Shown here piece by piece: positions 43,835 to 52,247 of a stretch of DNA of 64,000 bases. Both the position numbers and the translations under genes were made by a program. Under the pieces are notes generated by a model. That model was not told the DNA's origin and did no database searches. It saw nothing but the letters and a program-made list of their open reading frames with translations. Source of the stretch: Undibacterium pigrum (GTDB lineage Bacteria > Pseudomonadota > Gammaproteobacteria > Burkholderiales > Burkholderiaceae_D); the NCBI RefSeq assembly GCF_003201815.1, contig NZ_QJKB01000001.1, positions 372,001 through 436,000 on the forward strand. The letters run 5' to 3'. Position 1 is the first letter of the stretch. Every line of letters begins with the position of its first letter.

Positions 43835-45495
43835 CGGAGGCAAAGTTGCAAGCGCAGGAAGCAACTGGCTTGACCCGTCTCGTATATGCACGTCTGAATG
43901 ACCTGGTGACGGTACTGGACGCCGGGCAGCGCTTTGAATTCATGAATCGTGGCTATGCAGAAGCGGGAAGCAAACAGTCTTTACGCGACATGCAAGAGCG
44001 CCTTTTGTGGGAAATTATTGGCGACACCACGCTGGATGGCTGTCATATTCTTGACGCAGGCTGTGGTCGCGGCGGTACACTGGCAGCCATTGCACGCAAG
44101 CAGACACCTGCCAGTTTGACTGGTGTCGATTTGTCGCCCGAACAAATTGAGGCCTGCCGCAGTCGTTTTGGTCGATTAAAAGTACGCTGGCAGGTGGCCG
44201 ACGCAGCCAGTCTGCCTCAGGTTGTTGCCAGCCAGGATGTGATACTGGCCATAGAGTTGCTGAAGGAATTGCATGCGCCATCTGCTTTTGTGCTCAGTGC
44301 AGCGCGCACACTGAAAACAGGTGCTTGTCTGCTGATAGCTGATTTGCTCGATGAAGCTGCCTGGCAAATGTTCAGCAGGCAGCTTGTGGATAGTGGTTTC
44401 AAGCTGGATTCCTGTCGTGACCTCAGCGCAGGCGTACTCGCTGCGGCCAATTGCAGGCAGATGCAGTATCAAAAAGATGATGGTAGCAATGACACTACCA
44501 GCGATGAAGAAAATTTTCTGAGAACCGTGCTCAGTGAAGAGCTTGCAGCACAACAGGAAGCGCTGGCAACGGCCAATTTACGCTATAAAACCTTGCGCTT
44601 TATTCGGGACGACAGGCCAGTCAATGACAATCTGTCAGATTGGCAACTGCCTGTAACCAGAGTAATGGCAAGGGTAACAGAGGTTGCAGCAGCTGCACCA
44701 GCAGCTGTCGACGAGGTCTTTCTTTATGGTGCGCCTGGCAATGATGCGCGCCTGCCTGTCTTTGCTTTTCCTTTTGCTGGTGGTGGTGCCTCGGTTTTTC
44801 GCGGCTGGCATCAAACGCTGGCGAACGATATGCAATTTTGCCCGGTACAGTTACCTGGTCGCGAAGGTTTTTTGATGGATGCCCCTTTGCAATCCATGGA
44901 GCAGTGGGTGGCCTGGGCTATGGCGCAAATTCTGCCACACATTAACGCCATGGACGGCGAGCGCCCGTTTGCGCTCTTTGGTCATTGTCTCGGCGGTTTG
45001 CTGGCATATGAACTGGCGCTGGCTTTGACCGAGGCTGGCAGGCCACCAGCTGCGCTCTGGTTGACCGCAACCAATCCACCGCATTTGCCCTTGTCTTCCA
45101 TGCTGATTAATTTATTACAGATAGCGCCGTTCGATCATGCTGACCTGGCAGTGGTACTTAAGGTATTGGGAGGCACGCCACCAGACGTGCTGGCGGCATC
45201 AACCATGATGCGAGCAGTACAAAAAACCATGCAGGCAGATTTTGCCGTCGGTGCGCGCTACCAGCGTTTTGACCGTCGAAGCCTGCCTTGCCCCATCTAT
45301 ACCATGGCAGGTTCGCGCGACAAACTGGTCACGCCATCACATATGCGGGGCTGGCAAGCTTATAGCGCGACACCGCTTACAGGTAAGACCATTGATGCAG
45401 AACATTTTTTCCTGCGCGAATTCCGTGTAGAAGTGCAGGCCATGCTGCGCACGCATGCTGCGGCCATAACAGGGAAAGCAGGACATATCGCATGA
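43831..45495 (+). CDS. Methyltransferase-thioesterase fusion with Cys nucleophile (MT-TE 2)
   Basis: 554 aa. Residues ~20-260: SAM methyltransferase with motif I ILDAGCGRGGTLAAIA and GVDLSPEQI. Residues ~305-540: thioesterase with FPFAGGGASVF, then FGHCLGG at about 384, where the usual Ser of GxSxG is Cys (codon TGT). The acid is in AGSRDKLV and the His in DAEHFFL. It is a paralogue in architecture of the protein at 17688-19394 but clearly diverged in sequence. Cys-type thioesterases are known from NRPS release steps that make strained or amide products, so this protein may be the release enzyme while the Ser-type partner edits (inference). Embedded in the transport operon with 4-nt overlaps on both sides. 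Confidence 0.88.
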   Translation: MTEAKLQAQEATGLTRLVYARLNDLVTVLDAGQRFEFMNRGYAEAGSKQSLRDMQERLLWEIIGDTTLDGCHILDAGCGRGGTLAAIARKQTPASLTGVDLSPEQIEACRSRFGRLKVRWQVADAASLPQVVASQDVILAIELLKELHAPSAFVLSAARTLKTGACLLIADLLDEAAWQMFSRQLVDSGFKLDSCRDLSAGVLAAANCRQMQYQKDDGSNDTTSDEENFLRTVLSEELAAQQEALATANLRYKTLRFIRDDRPVNDNLSDWQLPVTRVMARVTEVAAAAPAAVDEVFLYGAPGNDARLPVFAFPFAGGGASVFRGWHQTLANDMQFCPVQLPGREGFLMDAPLQSMEQWVAWAMAQILPHINAMDGERPFALFGHCLGGLLAYELALALTEAGRPPAALWLTATNPPHLPLSSMLINLLQIAPFDHADLAVVLKVLGGTPPDVLAASTMMRAVQKTMQADFAVGARYQRFDRRSLPCPIYTMAGSRDKLVTPSHMRGWQAYSATPLTGKTIDAEHFFLREFRVEVQAMLRTHAAAITGKAGHIA

Positions 45496-46685
45496 GTAGT
45501 AAAAGTATCTTGATATCTGGTGCTGGTATTGGTGGTTTGTGTGCAGCATGGTGGTTAAGCCGCAGCGGATATGCAGTCACTATTGTCGAGCAGGCAGCCA
45601 CATTGCGTGAAGACGGCTATATGCTGAGTGTCTCTGGTGCTGGTCTGCGGGTAATAGAAGAAATGGGTTTGCTGCCACAACTCCGCCAGGCAGGCTTGTC
45701 CATGGGACGTCATCTTTATCTGGATGCACGCGGGCGCACCATCATGCAATTCAATCATGGCAAGCTGATGGCACAACTCGCTCATGAAACGGTTCTGCGC
45801 ACTGATCTTGCCGACATCTTGTACCAAAGTCTGAATGACGCAGTGAGTTTGCAATTGGGAGCAAGGATTTCCTCGCTGCAGCAAGACGAGCAGGGTGTAG
45901 ACGTGCAACTTAATAATGGTCATGCCCAGCGCTTTGATTATGTGATTGGCGCCGATGGTTTTCGTTCAGCGACACGGCGGATGGTATTTGGGCCAGATGT
46001 TGGATTTTGTCAACATCTGGGCATGCAGGCAGCAGCGTACTGGATAGACGCCAATACGCAGCTGGAAGACGATATGGTGGCCATTGCCGAGCCACGCCGC
46101 ATGAGCATGTATTACCGGCTCGGCGATAAAGGCATCACGGCACTGCACATCTGGAAATCTGACCAGGCTACGCCAGTTGCGCAAGATTCACGCAAAGATC
46201 AGTTGTCAGCTCAATTTGCAGGCAGTCATGCGCGTGTCACTGATGCTATTGCCAGTTTACCTTCTACATGCTCCATCTATATGGATGCCCTGATGCAGGT
46301 ACACCTGCCTGACTGGAGTCGCGGCAGGGTAGTCTTGCTGGGCGATGCTGCACATTGCCTGAGTCTGGCAAACGGCCAGGGTGCCAGTATGGCCCTGGCT
46401 GGTGCCTGTTGTCTCGCACAAGAGCTGGCGGCAGATTCAAGCCCGGCAGCCTTGCAGCGCTACCAGCAAAGCATGCGTCCCGGCGTACATGCCCTGCAAA
46501 TACGCGGTCGCAAAGCTGCCAGCCTGTATCTGCCTGATAGTGCATGGTCTTTTCGCATGCGTAACTGGATCATGAGTGCCATGCCTAAGTCCATGTTGCT
46601 TAATTATTTTCTCAAAAGCGCGCAAGAAGAAATTCATCTGGCAGAGCATATACAGCTACGACAGCTAAGCAAGCAGGCAGCATAA
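45492..46685 (+). CDS. FAD-dependent monooxygenase (aromatic hydroxylase type)
   Basis: 397 aa, PHBH-fold group A flavoprotein. It has the FAD-binding GAGIGGLCAAW at residue ~10, VIGADGFRS (DG motif, ~152) and VVLLGDAAHCLS (GD motif, ~282). Relatives hydroxylate aromatic rings, epoxidise, or oxidise salicylate with decarboxylation, using NAD(P)H and oxygen. No counterpart exists in the yersiniabactin or pyochelin pathways as I know them. In this operon it probably tailors the alkylsalicyl ring or another part of the siderophore (inference). Overlaps its neighbours by 4 nt and 1 nt. Confidence 0.85.
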   Translation: MSSKSILISGAGIGGLCAAWWLSRSGYAVTIVEQAATLREDGYMLSVSGAGLRVIEEMGLLPQLRQAGLSMGRHLYLDARGRTIMQFNHGKLMAQLAHETVLRTDLADILYQSLNDAVSLQLGARISSLQQDEQGVDVQLNNGHAQRFDYVIGADGFRSATRRMVFGPDVGFCQHLGMQAAAYWIDANTQLEDDMVAIAEPRRMSMYYRLGDKGITALHIWKSDQATPVAQDSRKDQLSAQFAGSHARVTDAIASLPSTCSIYMDALMQVHLPDWSRGRVVLLGDAAHCLSLANGQGASMALAGACCLAQELAADSSPAALQRYQQSMRPGVHALQIRGRKAASLYLPDSAWSFRMRNWIMSAMPKSMLLNYFLKSAQEEIHLAEHIQLRQLSKQAA

Positions 46686-48535
46686 TGAGCGATCAATCAA
46701 AAACAACTACCAATCGCAAACGTGGTCTGGGGGCATTGCTGGCACTGGCTGGTACACGCAAGTCCAGCCTAATCTGGGCTGGTATATTCAGCGCGCTCAG
46801 CAGCGTCTTGTCACTGGCACCACTAATTGTTATTTATCTGGTGTTATTGCAACTTGCACATACTGAACAAAACACAGCACTTGCCGGACTCTGGCCCATA
46901 TTAGGCTGGGGTGCGCTGGCAATGGGCTTGCGCTGGTTGTTGCAAGTCAGTGGCGGGATACTGGCGCACCTGGCGGCTTTTAATATCCTGTTCGACTTGC
47001 GTCTGGCCGTGGCAGATAAACTCAGACGTGTACCGATGGGATGGATCACGGCACGCAGTGCAGAATCTATCAATAAAATACTGCGTGACGACGTCGACAG
47101 GCTGGAACTATTCATTGCCCATCACCTGAATGACAGCGCTGCAGCCTTGACTTTGCCCCTGGTCAGCGCCATTGCCCTGTTTTATCTGGACTGGCGTATG
47201 GCCCTGGTGACCTTGATAACTGTGCCATTGGCAGTTTTAGTTCAACTGTTGCTGTGGAAAAAAGTACCCGAAGTCATGCGTGAATATAATGAAGTCAATG
47301 CCCGCCTGGCCAGCCAGGTCGTGCAATATGTGCAGGGTATTGCTGTCATCAAGACCTACCATCGTGGTACTGCCATTGCCAGCACTGGCAGTACAGTAGC
47401 CTTGCCACAGTTAGTTGCCGCCTATTTTGACGTTATCGTGCGTATGGTGAAGCTGACAGTGCCGGCATGGTCAGCTTTTACCGTGGTTATTGGTGCCAAT
47501 ATGCTTTGCATATTACCTTTTGGCGGCTATTGGTATTTGCAGGGCAGTTTGCCGCTGGAATTATTTGTTCTTTGCCTACTGTTGGGTCTGGGCATTACCC
47601 GGCCACTGTTTCAACTGGCATTTTTCGGCAGCCTGATGCGCCTGATACAGGATGGTTATGGACGTATACAGGACTTGATGGAAGCTCCTGAATTGGCAGA
47701 TGTTGCGGGCACACTGGCACCGGCCGACAATAGCGTGGAATTTGTCAGCGCAGGCTTTGCTTACGATGAGGTGAATGTCTTGCAGGACATCAGTTTCAAG
47801 ATGGCGGCAGGCAGTTTGACCGCGATCGTTGGTCCCAGCGGTGCTGGCAAATCGACGCTGGCACAATTACTCGTGCGCTTTTGGGATGTGCAGCAAGGTG
47901 CGGTCAACATTGGTGGCGTCGATGTGCGTGAACTGCCTCTGGCAAATATGCATGCCCAGGTCGCCTATGTGATGCAGGATGTCTTCCTTTTCTACGATAC
48001 GGTGCTGGAAAATATACGCCTTGGCCGTGAAGATATCAGTGAAGAGCAGGTCATCGCAGCGGCAATTGCGGCCCAGGCCCACGACTTCATCAGCCGCTTG
48101 CCTCAAGGCTATCGCACTGTATTAGGTGAGCGCGGTGCGCGTCTGTCTGGTGGCGAAAAACAACGCTTGTCCATTGCCAGGGCATTGGTCAAGGATGCGC
48201 CCATCATTGTCCTTGATGAAGCTACGGCATTTTCTGATCCCATCAACGAAGCGCAATTATTGCAAGCCTTGGGTACATTGACGCGTGACAAAACTGTCAT
48301 GGTCATCGCCCATCGCCTGTCGACCATCATTGATGCTGACCAGATCGTGGTGCTGGACGCAGGCTGCGTCGTCGCTTGTGGTAAACATGCTCAATTGCTA
48401 GAAGACTGTGTTTTATACCGCCAGCTATGGCAATTGCAAAACGATAGCGCCAGCTGGAAAATCAAGACTGCACCAGCAGATGAACAACTTGCACTTGCTG
48501 ATACTGCTGTCAAAGGAGCTGCATCATGCAGATGA
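46685..48535 (+). CDS. ABC half-transporter, YbtP/Irp6-like
   Basis: 616 aa: membrane domain ~25-330 with six hydrophobic segments, ATPase domain ~345-590. Walker A GPSGAGKST (~381), signature LSGGEKQR (~487), Walker B IIVLDEATAFSD (~505), switch His in IAHRLST (~541). The presence of two consecutive exporter-type half-transporters next to a YbtX-like permease matches the yersiniabactin locus, where YbtP and YbtQ take part in uptake of the metal complex at the inner membrane. Its end overlaps the next gene by 10 nt. Confidence 0.92.
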   Translation: MSDQSKTTTNRKRGLGALLALAGTRKSSLIWAGIFSALSSVLSLAPLIVIYLVLLQLAHTEQNTALAGLWPILGWGALAMGLRWLLQVSGGILAHLAAFNILFDLRLAVADKLRRVPMGWITARSAESINKILRDDVDRLELFIAHHLNDSAAALTLPLVSAIALFYLDWRMALVTLITVPLAVLVQLLLWKKVPEVMREYNEVNARLASQVVQYVQGIAVIKTYHRGTAIASTGSTVALPQLVAAYFDVIVRMVKLTVPAWSAFTVVIGANMLCILPFGGYWYLQGSLPLELFVLCLLLGLGITRPLFQLAFFGSLMRLIQDGYGRIQDLMEAPELADVAGTLAPADNSVEFVSAGFAYDEVNVLQDISFKMAAGSLTAIVGPSGAGKSTLAQLLVRFWDVQQGAVNIGGVDVRELPLANMHAQVAYVMQDVFLFYDTVLENIRLGREDISEEQVIAAAIAAQAHDFISRLPQGYRTVLGERGARLSGGEKQRLSIARALVKDAPIIVLDEATAFSDPINEAQLLQALGTLTRDKTVMVIAHRLSTIIDADQIVVLDAGCVVACGKHAQLLEDCVLYRQLWQLQNDSASWKIKTAPADEQLALADTAVKGAASCR

Positions 48536-50283
48536 TATTTGGATTAATGCGCATTGTTAGCGATGGCAGTCCTGCCAATAATACGAAGCGTTTCAAACGC
48601 AGCATTGCCTGGAGGGTGGCAGAATCACTGTTTGCGACCATCCCCTATGTCGTCCTGTTTGCTGCATTGAATGCCATGTTTGGCGGCTATTTTGATATGG
48701 CCCTGATGATCAGGTTGACGCTAATACTGGTCGCCAGTTTGCTACTGCAGTTAGTGTGCAGCGTCGCATCCAATGTGGATGGCTTTATTGGCGGTACTGG
48801 CATGATGTGTGATTTGCGCCTGCAGATTGCTGAGCATCTGCGACGTCTGCCACTGGGGTTTTATACGCGTCGGCAGACTGGTGAGTTGACAGCTGTCATG
48901 ACAGAAAACCTGCTTCATGTAGAGGAAGCCTTTACCCATCTGGCCGGTGAATTATGTGGCAGGCTGGCTATTGCCGGTTTAACGGGGGCATTGCTGCTCT
49001 ACATAGACTGGCGTTTGGGAATACTGGCCATGGCCAGTGTCGCGACAGGCTTATTATTGTTCCGCATCGTCAAGGACGCAGCAAACAGGATCAGCCGCGC
49101 CAAAGTTACTCAAAAAGCGGCGACCAATAGTCGCCTGCTGGAATTCGTGCAAGGCATCAAGGTCATTCGTGCTTTTGGCTTATCGGCACGTGGTTATGAC
49201 AAGGTATTGAATGCACTGCAAAACCTGCGTGCATTGTCGATACGCGTGGAAATCATTGCAGGTATTGCTGCAATTGGCTTTTCCATCTTGCTGGAGATCG
49301 GTTTTTTACTGGTGCTGGCGCGTGCTTTTCAATTAAACCTGGATGGCAAGCTGGCGCACGCCACACTCGTCATGTTTCTGGTAATGAGCCATCGTTTTTA
49401 TGCCATGATGAATGAATCTGCCTTGTTGATGGCACAACTGGCATTTTATGGGAAAAGTTTTGAAAGGATAGTCGCCTTGCTGGATGAGAAAAGCTTGCCC
49501 GAACCAACTCTGGCTGTAGTACCTGATCGTCACGATATAGAATTTTGCAACGTCAGCTACAGTGCCGAGCCTGGTGCGCAAACCTTGAGTAACATTTCAT
49601 TCAGTGCACAACCAGGCACAGTAACTGCTCTGGTAGGACCCAGTGGCGCTGGCAAGACCACCATCGTGCATTTGCTGGCCCGTTTTCATGATGTGGGGAG
49701 CGGGAAAATTCTGATAGGCGGCGTCGATATACGTCATATGCATCAGGATGAGCTCATGGACAGGCTGGCGATCGTGTTACAGGAGAGTTACCTTTTTAAT
49801 GACACCATAGAAAACAATTTGCGCATAGCCAGGCCAGATGCAACTCAAGAGGAACTGATTGCCGCTGCACGTGCCGCCTGTTGTCATGACTTCATCGCAG
49901 AATTGCCCCATGCTTATCAGACCATGATAGGCGAGGGCGGTAGTAACCTGTCTGGCGGTGAAAGACAACGCATCTCAATTGCGCGCGCTATTTTGAAGGA
50001 TGCGCCTATCATTTTGCTTGATGAAGCTACCGCATCCATAGATGCTGGCAATGAAAATGCAATACGCCAGGCCATGGCGGCGCTGGTGCGTGGCAAGACT
50101 GTGCTGATGATTGCGCATCGCTTGCATACCATCGCTGATGCTGATCAGATACTGGTGCTGGAGCAGGGCAAGCTTGTAGAGCAAGGTCGGCATGCTGATT
50201 TGATGCAGCAGGCTGGTTTGTATGCACGTTTCTGGGAGCAACAGGAAAACAGCCGCCATTGGCGCTTTCGCCAGGCGGCTTGA
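48526..50283 (+). CDS. ABC half-transporter, YbtQ/Irp7-like
   Basis: 585 aa: membrane domain ~20-320, ATPase ~335-570. Walker A GPSGAGKTT (~370), signature LSGGERQR (~475), Walker B IILLDEATAS (~495), IAHRLHT (~528). AAAGGAG lies just before the ATG at 48526. It probably forms a heterodimer with the preceding half-transporter. Last gene of the rightward operon; the convergent AraC gene ends only 12 bp away, with no visible terminator between them. Confidence 0.92.
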   Translation: MQMIFGLMRIVSDGSPANNTKRFKRSIAWRVAESLFATIPYVVLFAALNAMFGGYFDMALMIRLTLILVASLLLQLVCSVASNVDGFIGGTGMMCDLRLQIAEHLRRLPLGFYTRRQTGELTAVMTENLLHVEEAFTHLAGELCGRLAIAGLTGALLLYIDWRLGILAMASVATGLLLFRIVKDAANRISRAKVTQKAATNSRLLEFVQGIKVIRAFGLSARGYDKVLNALQNLRALSIRVEIIAGIAAIGFSILLEIGFLLVLARAFQLNLDGKLAHATLVMFLVMSHRFYAMMNESALLMAQLAFYGKSFERIVALLDEKSLPEPTLAVVPDRHDIEFCNVSYSAEPGAQTLSNISFSAQPGTVTALVGPSGAGKTTIVHLLARFHDVGSGKILIGGVDIRHMHQDELMDRLAIVLQESYLFNDTIENNLRIARPDATQEELIAAARAACCHDFIAELPHAYQTMIGEGGSNLSGGERQRISIARAILKDAPIILLDEATASIDAGNENAIRQAMAALVRGKTVLMIAHRLHTIADADQILVLEQGKLVEQGRHADLMQQAGLYARFWEQQENSRHWRFRQAA

Positions 50284-50295
50284 TATTTAAAAAAC

Positions 50296-51222
50296 TCAGG
50301 CAGATGTTTTCAACTGGGTAAATTCACGTGGCGACATGCCAAAATGTCGTCGGAATAACTTGGAGAAATGGCTGGGATTGGCATAGCCGGTTTGCATCAC
50401 CACTTCAGTGATACTTAGTTCAGTACAACTGAGCAGGTGCGCAGCCGCCTGCATGCGTTTTTCCTGCAAATAGGCATGCACTGAATTGCCAAACAAAGCC
50501 TTGAAACCTTCCTTTAGCTTACGCTCATTCAGGTTGGATGCATGGGCCAGCTCTGCCAGCGACCAGTTGTGGTCCAGTCTGGCCAGCAGACATTCACGTG
50601 CGCGATCCAGTTTTTTGTGGTCACGTTTTTGCATGGCAGGCTTATCCACGCTTTGCGGAGCAGCCAGGATGGATAACAAGGCTTCCACCATCAAGGATAA
50701 TAATTCCAGTGCCTTGCTATGCAAGAAAAGCTGCTGCACTCCTTCTGGCGTACGCTGACGGAATATCTGTTCCGCAATTGCGCGTATCGCTGCCGAGGCA
50801 GGGAATTGGTAGAGGAAGCTATCTTCCCCAGCCGGACGCAAGCTCGCATTGGCTGCAAGGCGTTGCAGCATGGGCTGGATTTGCATGCCCCTTATTTGTT
50901 CCAGGGTTTGTGCAGTGAAATGGATTTCAATTGCCCGCAGACGCTGATGACCAGGCAGGTTGGTTTCCGAGCAGCTATTGCTAGGCGAAGCAAACAGCAA
51001 GGCCTGATCTGGCGCAAAATGAATGCGCGAACGGTCAGCAAGTATCGATTCACCACTGCCTTCCAAAAATACGCATAGTGCCAGACAGGGTGGCGATTCT
51101 GATTTGACACTGCGATACTGCTGCGGCGTGTAATCGATATGAGAAATTTTTACACCCGGGCCAGTGCTGATCTGTAGCCGGGTTTCTTCAAACTGTGTTG
51201 ACATCGGTCGCAAACCGTTCAT
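50296..51222 (-). CDS. AraC-family siderophore regulator (PchR/YbtA-like)
   Basis: 308 aa. The C-terminal ~100 residues are an AraC double helix-turn-helix: WSLAELAHASNLNERKLKEGFKALFG, then ITEVVMQTGYANPSHFSKLFRRHFGMSPREF. The N-terminal ~200 residues should sense the ferric siderophore, as PchR and YbtA do. Expected target: the ACCGATCACG direct repeat in the divergent promoter at 40.4 kb. Start at 51222 is preceded by TGAGCG; a Met six codons later is possible. A Fur box lies about 95 bp upstream, so its expression should be iron-repressed. Confidence 0.9.
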   Translation of the reverse strand: MNGLRPMSTQFEETRLQISTGPGVKISHIDYTPQQYRSVKSESPPCLALCVFLEGSGESILADRSRIHFAPDQALLFASPSNSCSETNLPGHQRLRAIEIHFTAQTLEQIRGMQIQPMLQRLAANASLRPAGEDSFLYQFPASAAIRAIAEQIFRQRTPEGVQQLFLHSKALELLSLMVEALLSILAAPQSVDKPAMQKRDHKKLDRARECLLARLDHNWSLAELAHASNLNERKLKEGFKALFGNSVHAYLQEKRMQAAAHLLSCTELSITEVVMQTGYANPSHFSKLFRRHFGMSPREFTQLKTSA

Positions 51223-51315
51223 AAACGCTCATTACAAAGTACGGTTGAACAAATGTAGCCTGCGGGGAATAGGCAAAGAATCAGAGTGTCACGCAGGCAA
51301 CAAGTTGATTGTAAA

Positions 51316-51330
51316 TGAGAATCACTATCA
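51316..51330. promoter_or_regulatory. Fur box upstream of the AraC regulator
   Basis: TGAGAATCACTATCA matches the Fur core TGATAATnATTATCA at 12 of 14 fixed positions, in an AT-rich setting, about 95 bp upstream of the regulator start. Confidence 0.72.
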
Positions 51331-51590
51331 TTGCCAAGTATTTTATTGCCTTTTTGAGTATTCACTCAAAATCAGGTTTGCATTGAAAGGCATCTCAGGC
51401 GACTGCCTTGTAATTCTGATATTTTTGTGCCTGAAATTAGCACATCCAAATCAAGGTTTCGTTTCATGTCTGTCTTTATCCCGACTGGCGTGTTTTCTTA
51501 CACGCACTGGGCGTTCCTGCCTACTTTCTACGCAGATGGACTTATTTATTATTCTCTCTGTTGAGAGTAAATATATAAATGGAGCCGGGC
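51331..51590. other. Intergenic region, promoter side of small ORF
   Basis: About 260 bases with no coding frame of note. A small hairpin (CTCTC-TGTT-GAGAG, 51553-51566) lies just upstream of the ribosome site of the next gene. Confidence 0.4.
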
Positions 51591-51833
51591 ATGAGTATTT
51601 CAGACAAAAATCCACAACTGCCGCAAACAAGCATCATTCCTCAAATTGACGAGGTCAATGACGCACCAGGCCGATCTTTGGATCATCCATCAAAAGAGAA
51701 ATATGAATTTGTGATTGAAGATGATTCTTATCCCAACTCACGCGTGCTTGAGCATGCTGAACAAGAGAATAAAAGAAATCAGGAAGGTGATATAGAGCGC
51801 CCTGATAAAGATACTGAGCAAGAGCGAAACTAA
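51591..51833 (+). CDS. Small acidic hydrophilic protein, hypothetical
   Basis: 80 aa from the ATG at 51591, which has GGAG 8 nt upstream (the earlier ATG at 51579 lacks one). Very polar, rich in Glu, Asp, Asn, Gln and Pro, with no hydrophobic core, so probably unstructured. Composition recalls small stress-induced hydrophilic proteins, consistent with the GlsB/YeaQ-type gene following 97 bp downstream. Function unknown. Confidence 0.55.
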   Translation: MSISDKNPQLPQTSIIPQIDEVNDAPGRSLDHPSKEKYEFVIEDDSYPNSRVLEHAEQENKRNQEGDIERPDKDTEQERN

Positions 51834-51930
51834 TAACTCACCTCATTATTTCTTGATGAGGCAGATGTATTACTGCTGAGTGACATTGAGCAAGATGCAT
51901 ATTTGAAAATGAACCGGGTATGGAGGATGT

Positions 51931-52191
51931 ATGGGCTTGATTTTTTGGGTTTTTGTTGGAGGTATCGTGGGTTGGATTATTTTGACTACTTCTACAGGTG
52001 ACCATCAGAATATTTATCTGAATATTCTTGTCGGCATTGCAGGTGGTTTGATCATAGGATGCCTGATGCCATCTTACTTAAATGTTGCGACTTCAGAGAA
52101 TAGTGGCTTTGACTTTCAGGCGCTGGGCAGTTTGATAGTCGGTGCACTTGCCATATTGAGTATTGCTACCTTGCTTACCCAGCGAGACTGA
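51931..52191 (+). CDS. GlsB/YeaQ/YmgE family small membrane protein
   Basis: 86 aa with three hydrophobic segments. The pattern GLIFWVFVGGIVGWI...NILVGIAGGLIIG...LGSLIVGALAIL is typical of this family (transglycosylase-associated protein), which is stress-induced in many bacteria and of unknown biochemical role. Strong GGAGG before the ATG. A terminator follows. Confidence 0.85.
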   Translation: MGLIFWVFVGGIVGWIILTTSTGDHQNIYLNILVGIAGGLIIGCLMPSYLNVATSENSGFDFQALGSLIVGALAILSIATLLTQRD

Positions 52192-52214
52192 TTTCCGTTT
52201 TAAAAAAAAGACGG

Positions 52215-52247
52215 ACAAGCCCTTGTAGATCAAGGGCTTGTTTGTTT
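52215..52247. terminator. Bidirectional terminator
   Basis: ACAAGCCCTTG paired with CAAGGGCTTGT around TAGAT, followed by TTTGTTTT on the plus strand and preceded by an A-rich run. It serves the YeaQ-like gene and the convergent lipase gene. Confidence 0.88.

Noticed and set aside
16993..51222. Calling the product yersiniabactin or pyochelin
   Set aside because: Salicylate-forming and salicylate-activating genes are missing, the starter is a FAAL-iterative PKS, and the second PKS lacks AT, PCP and TE.
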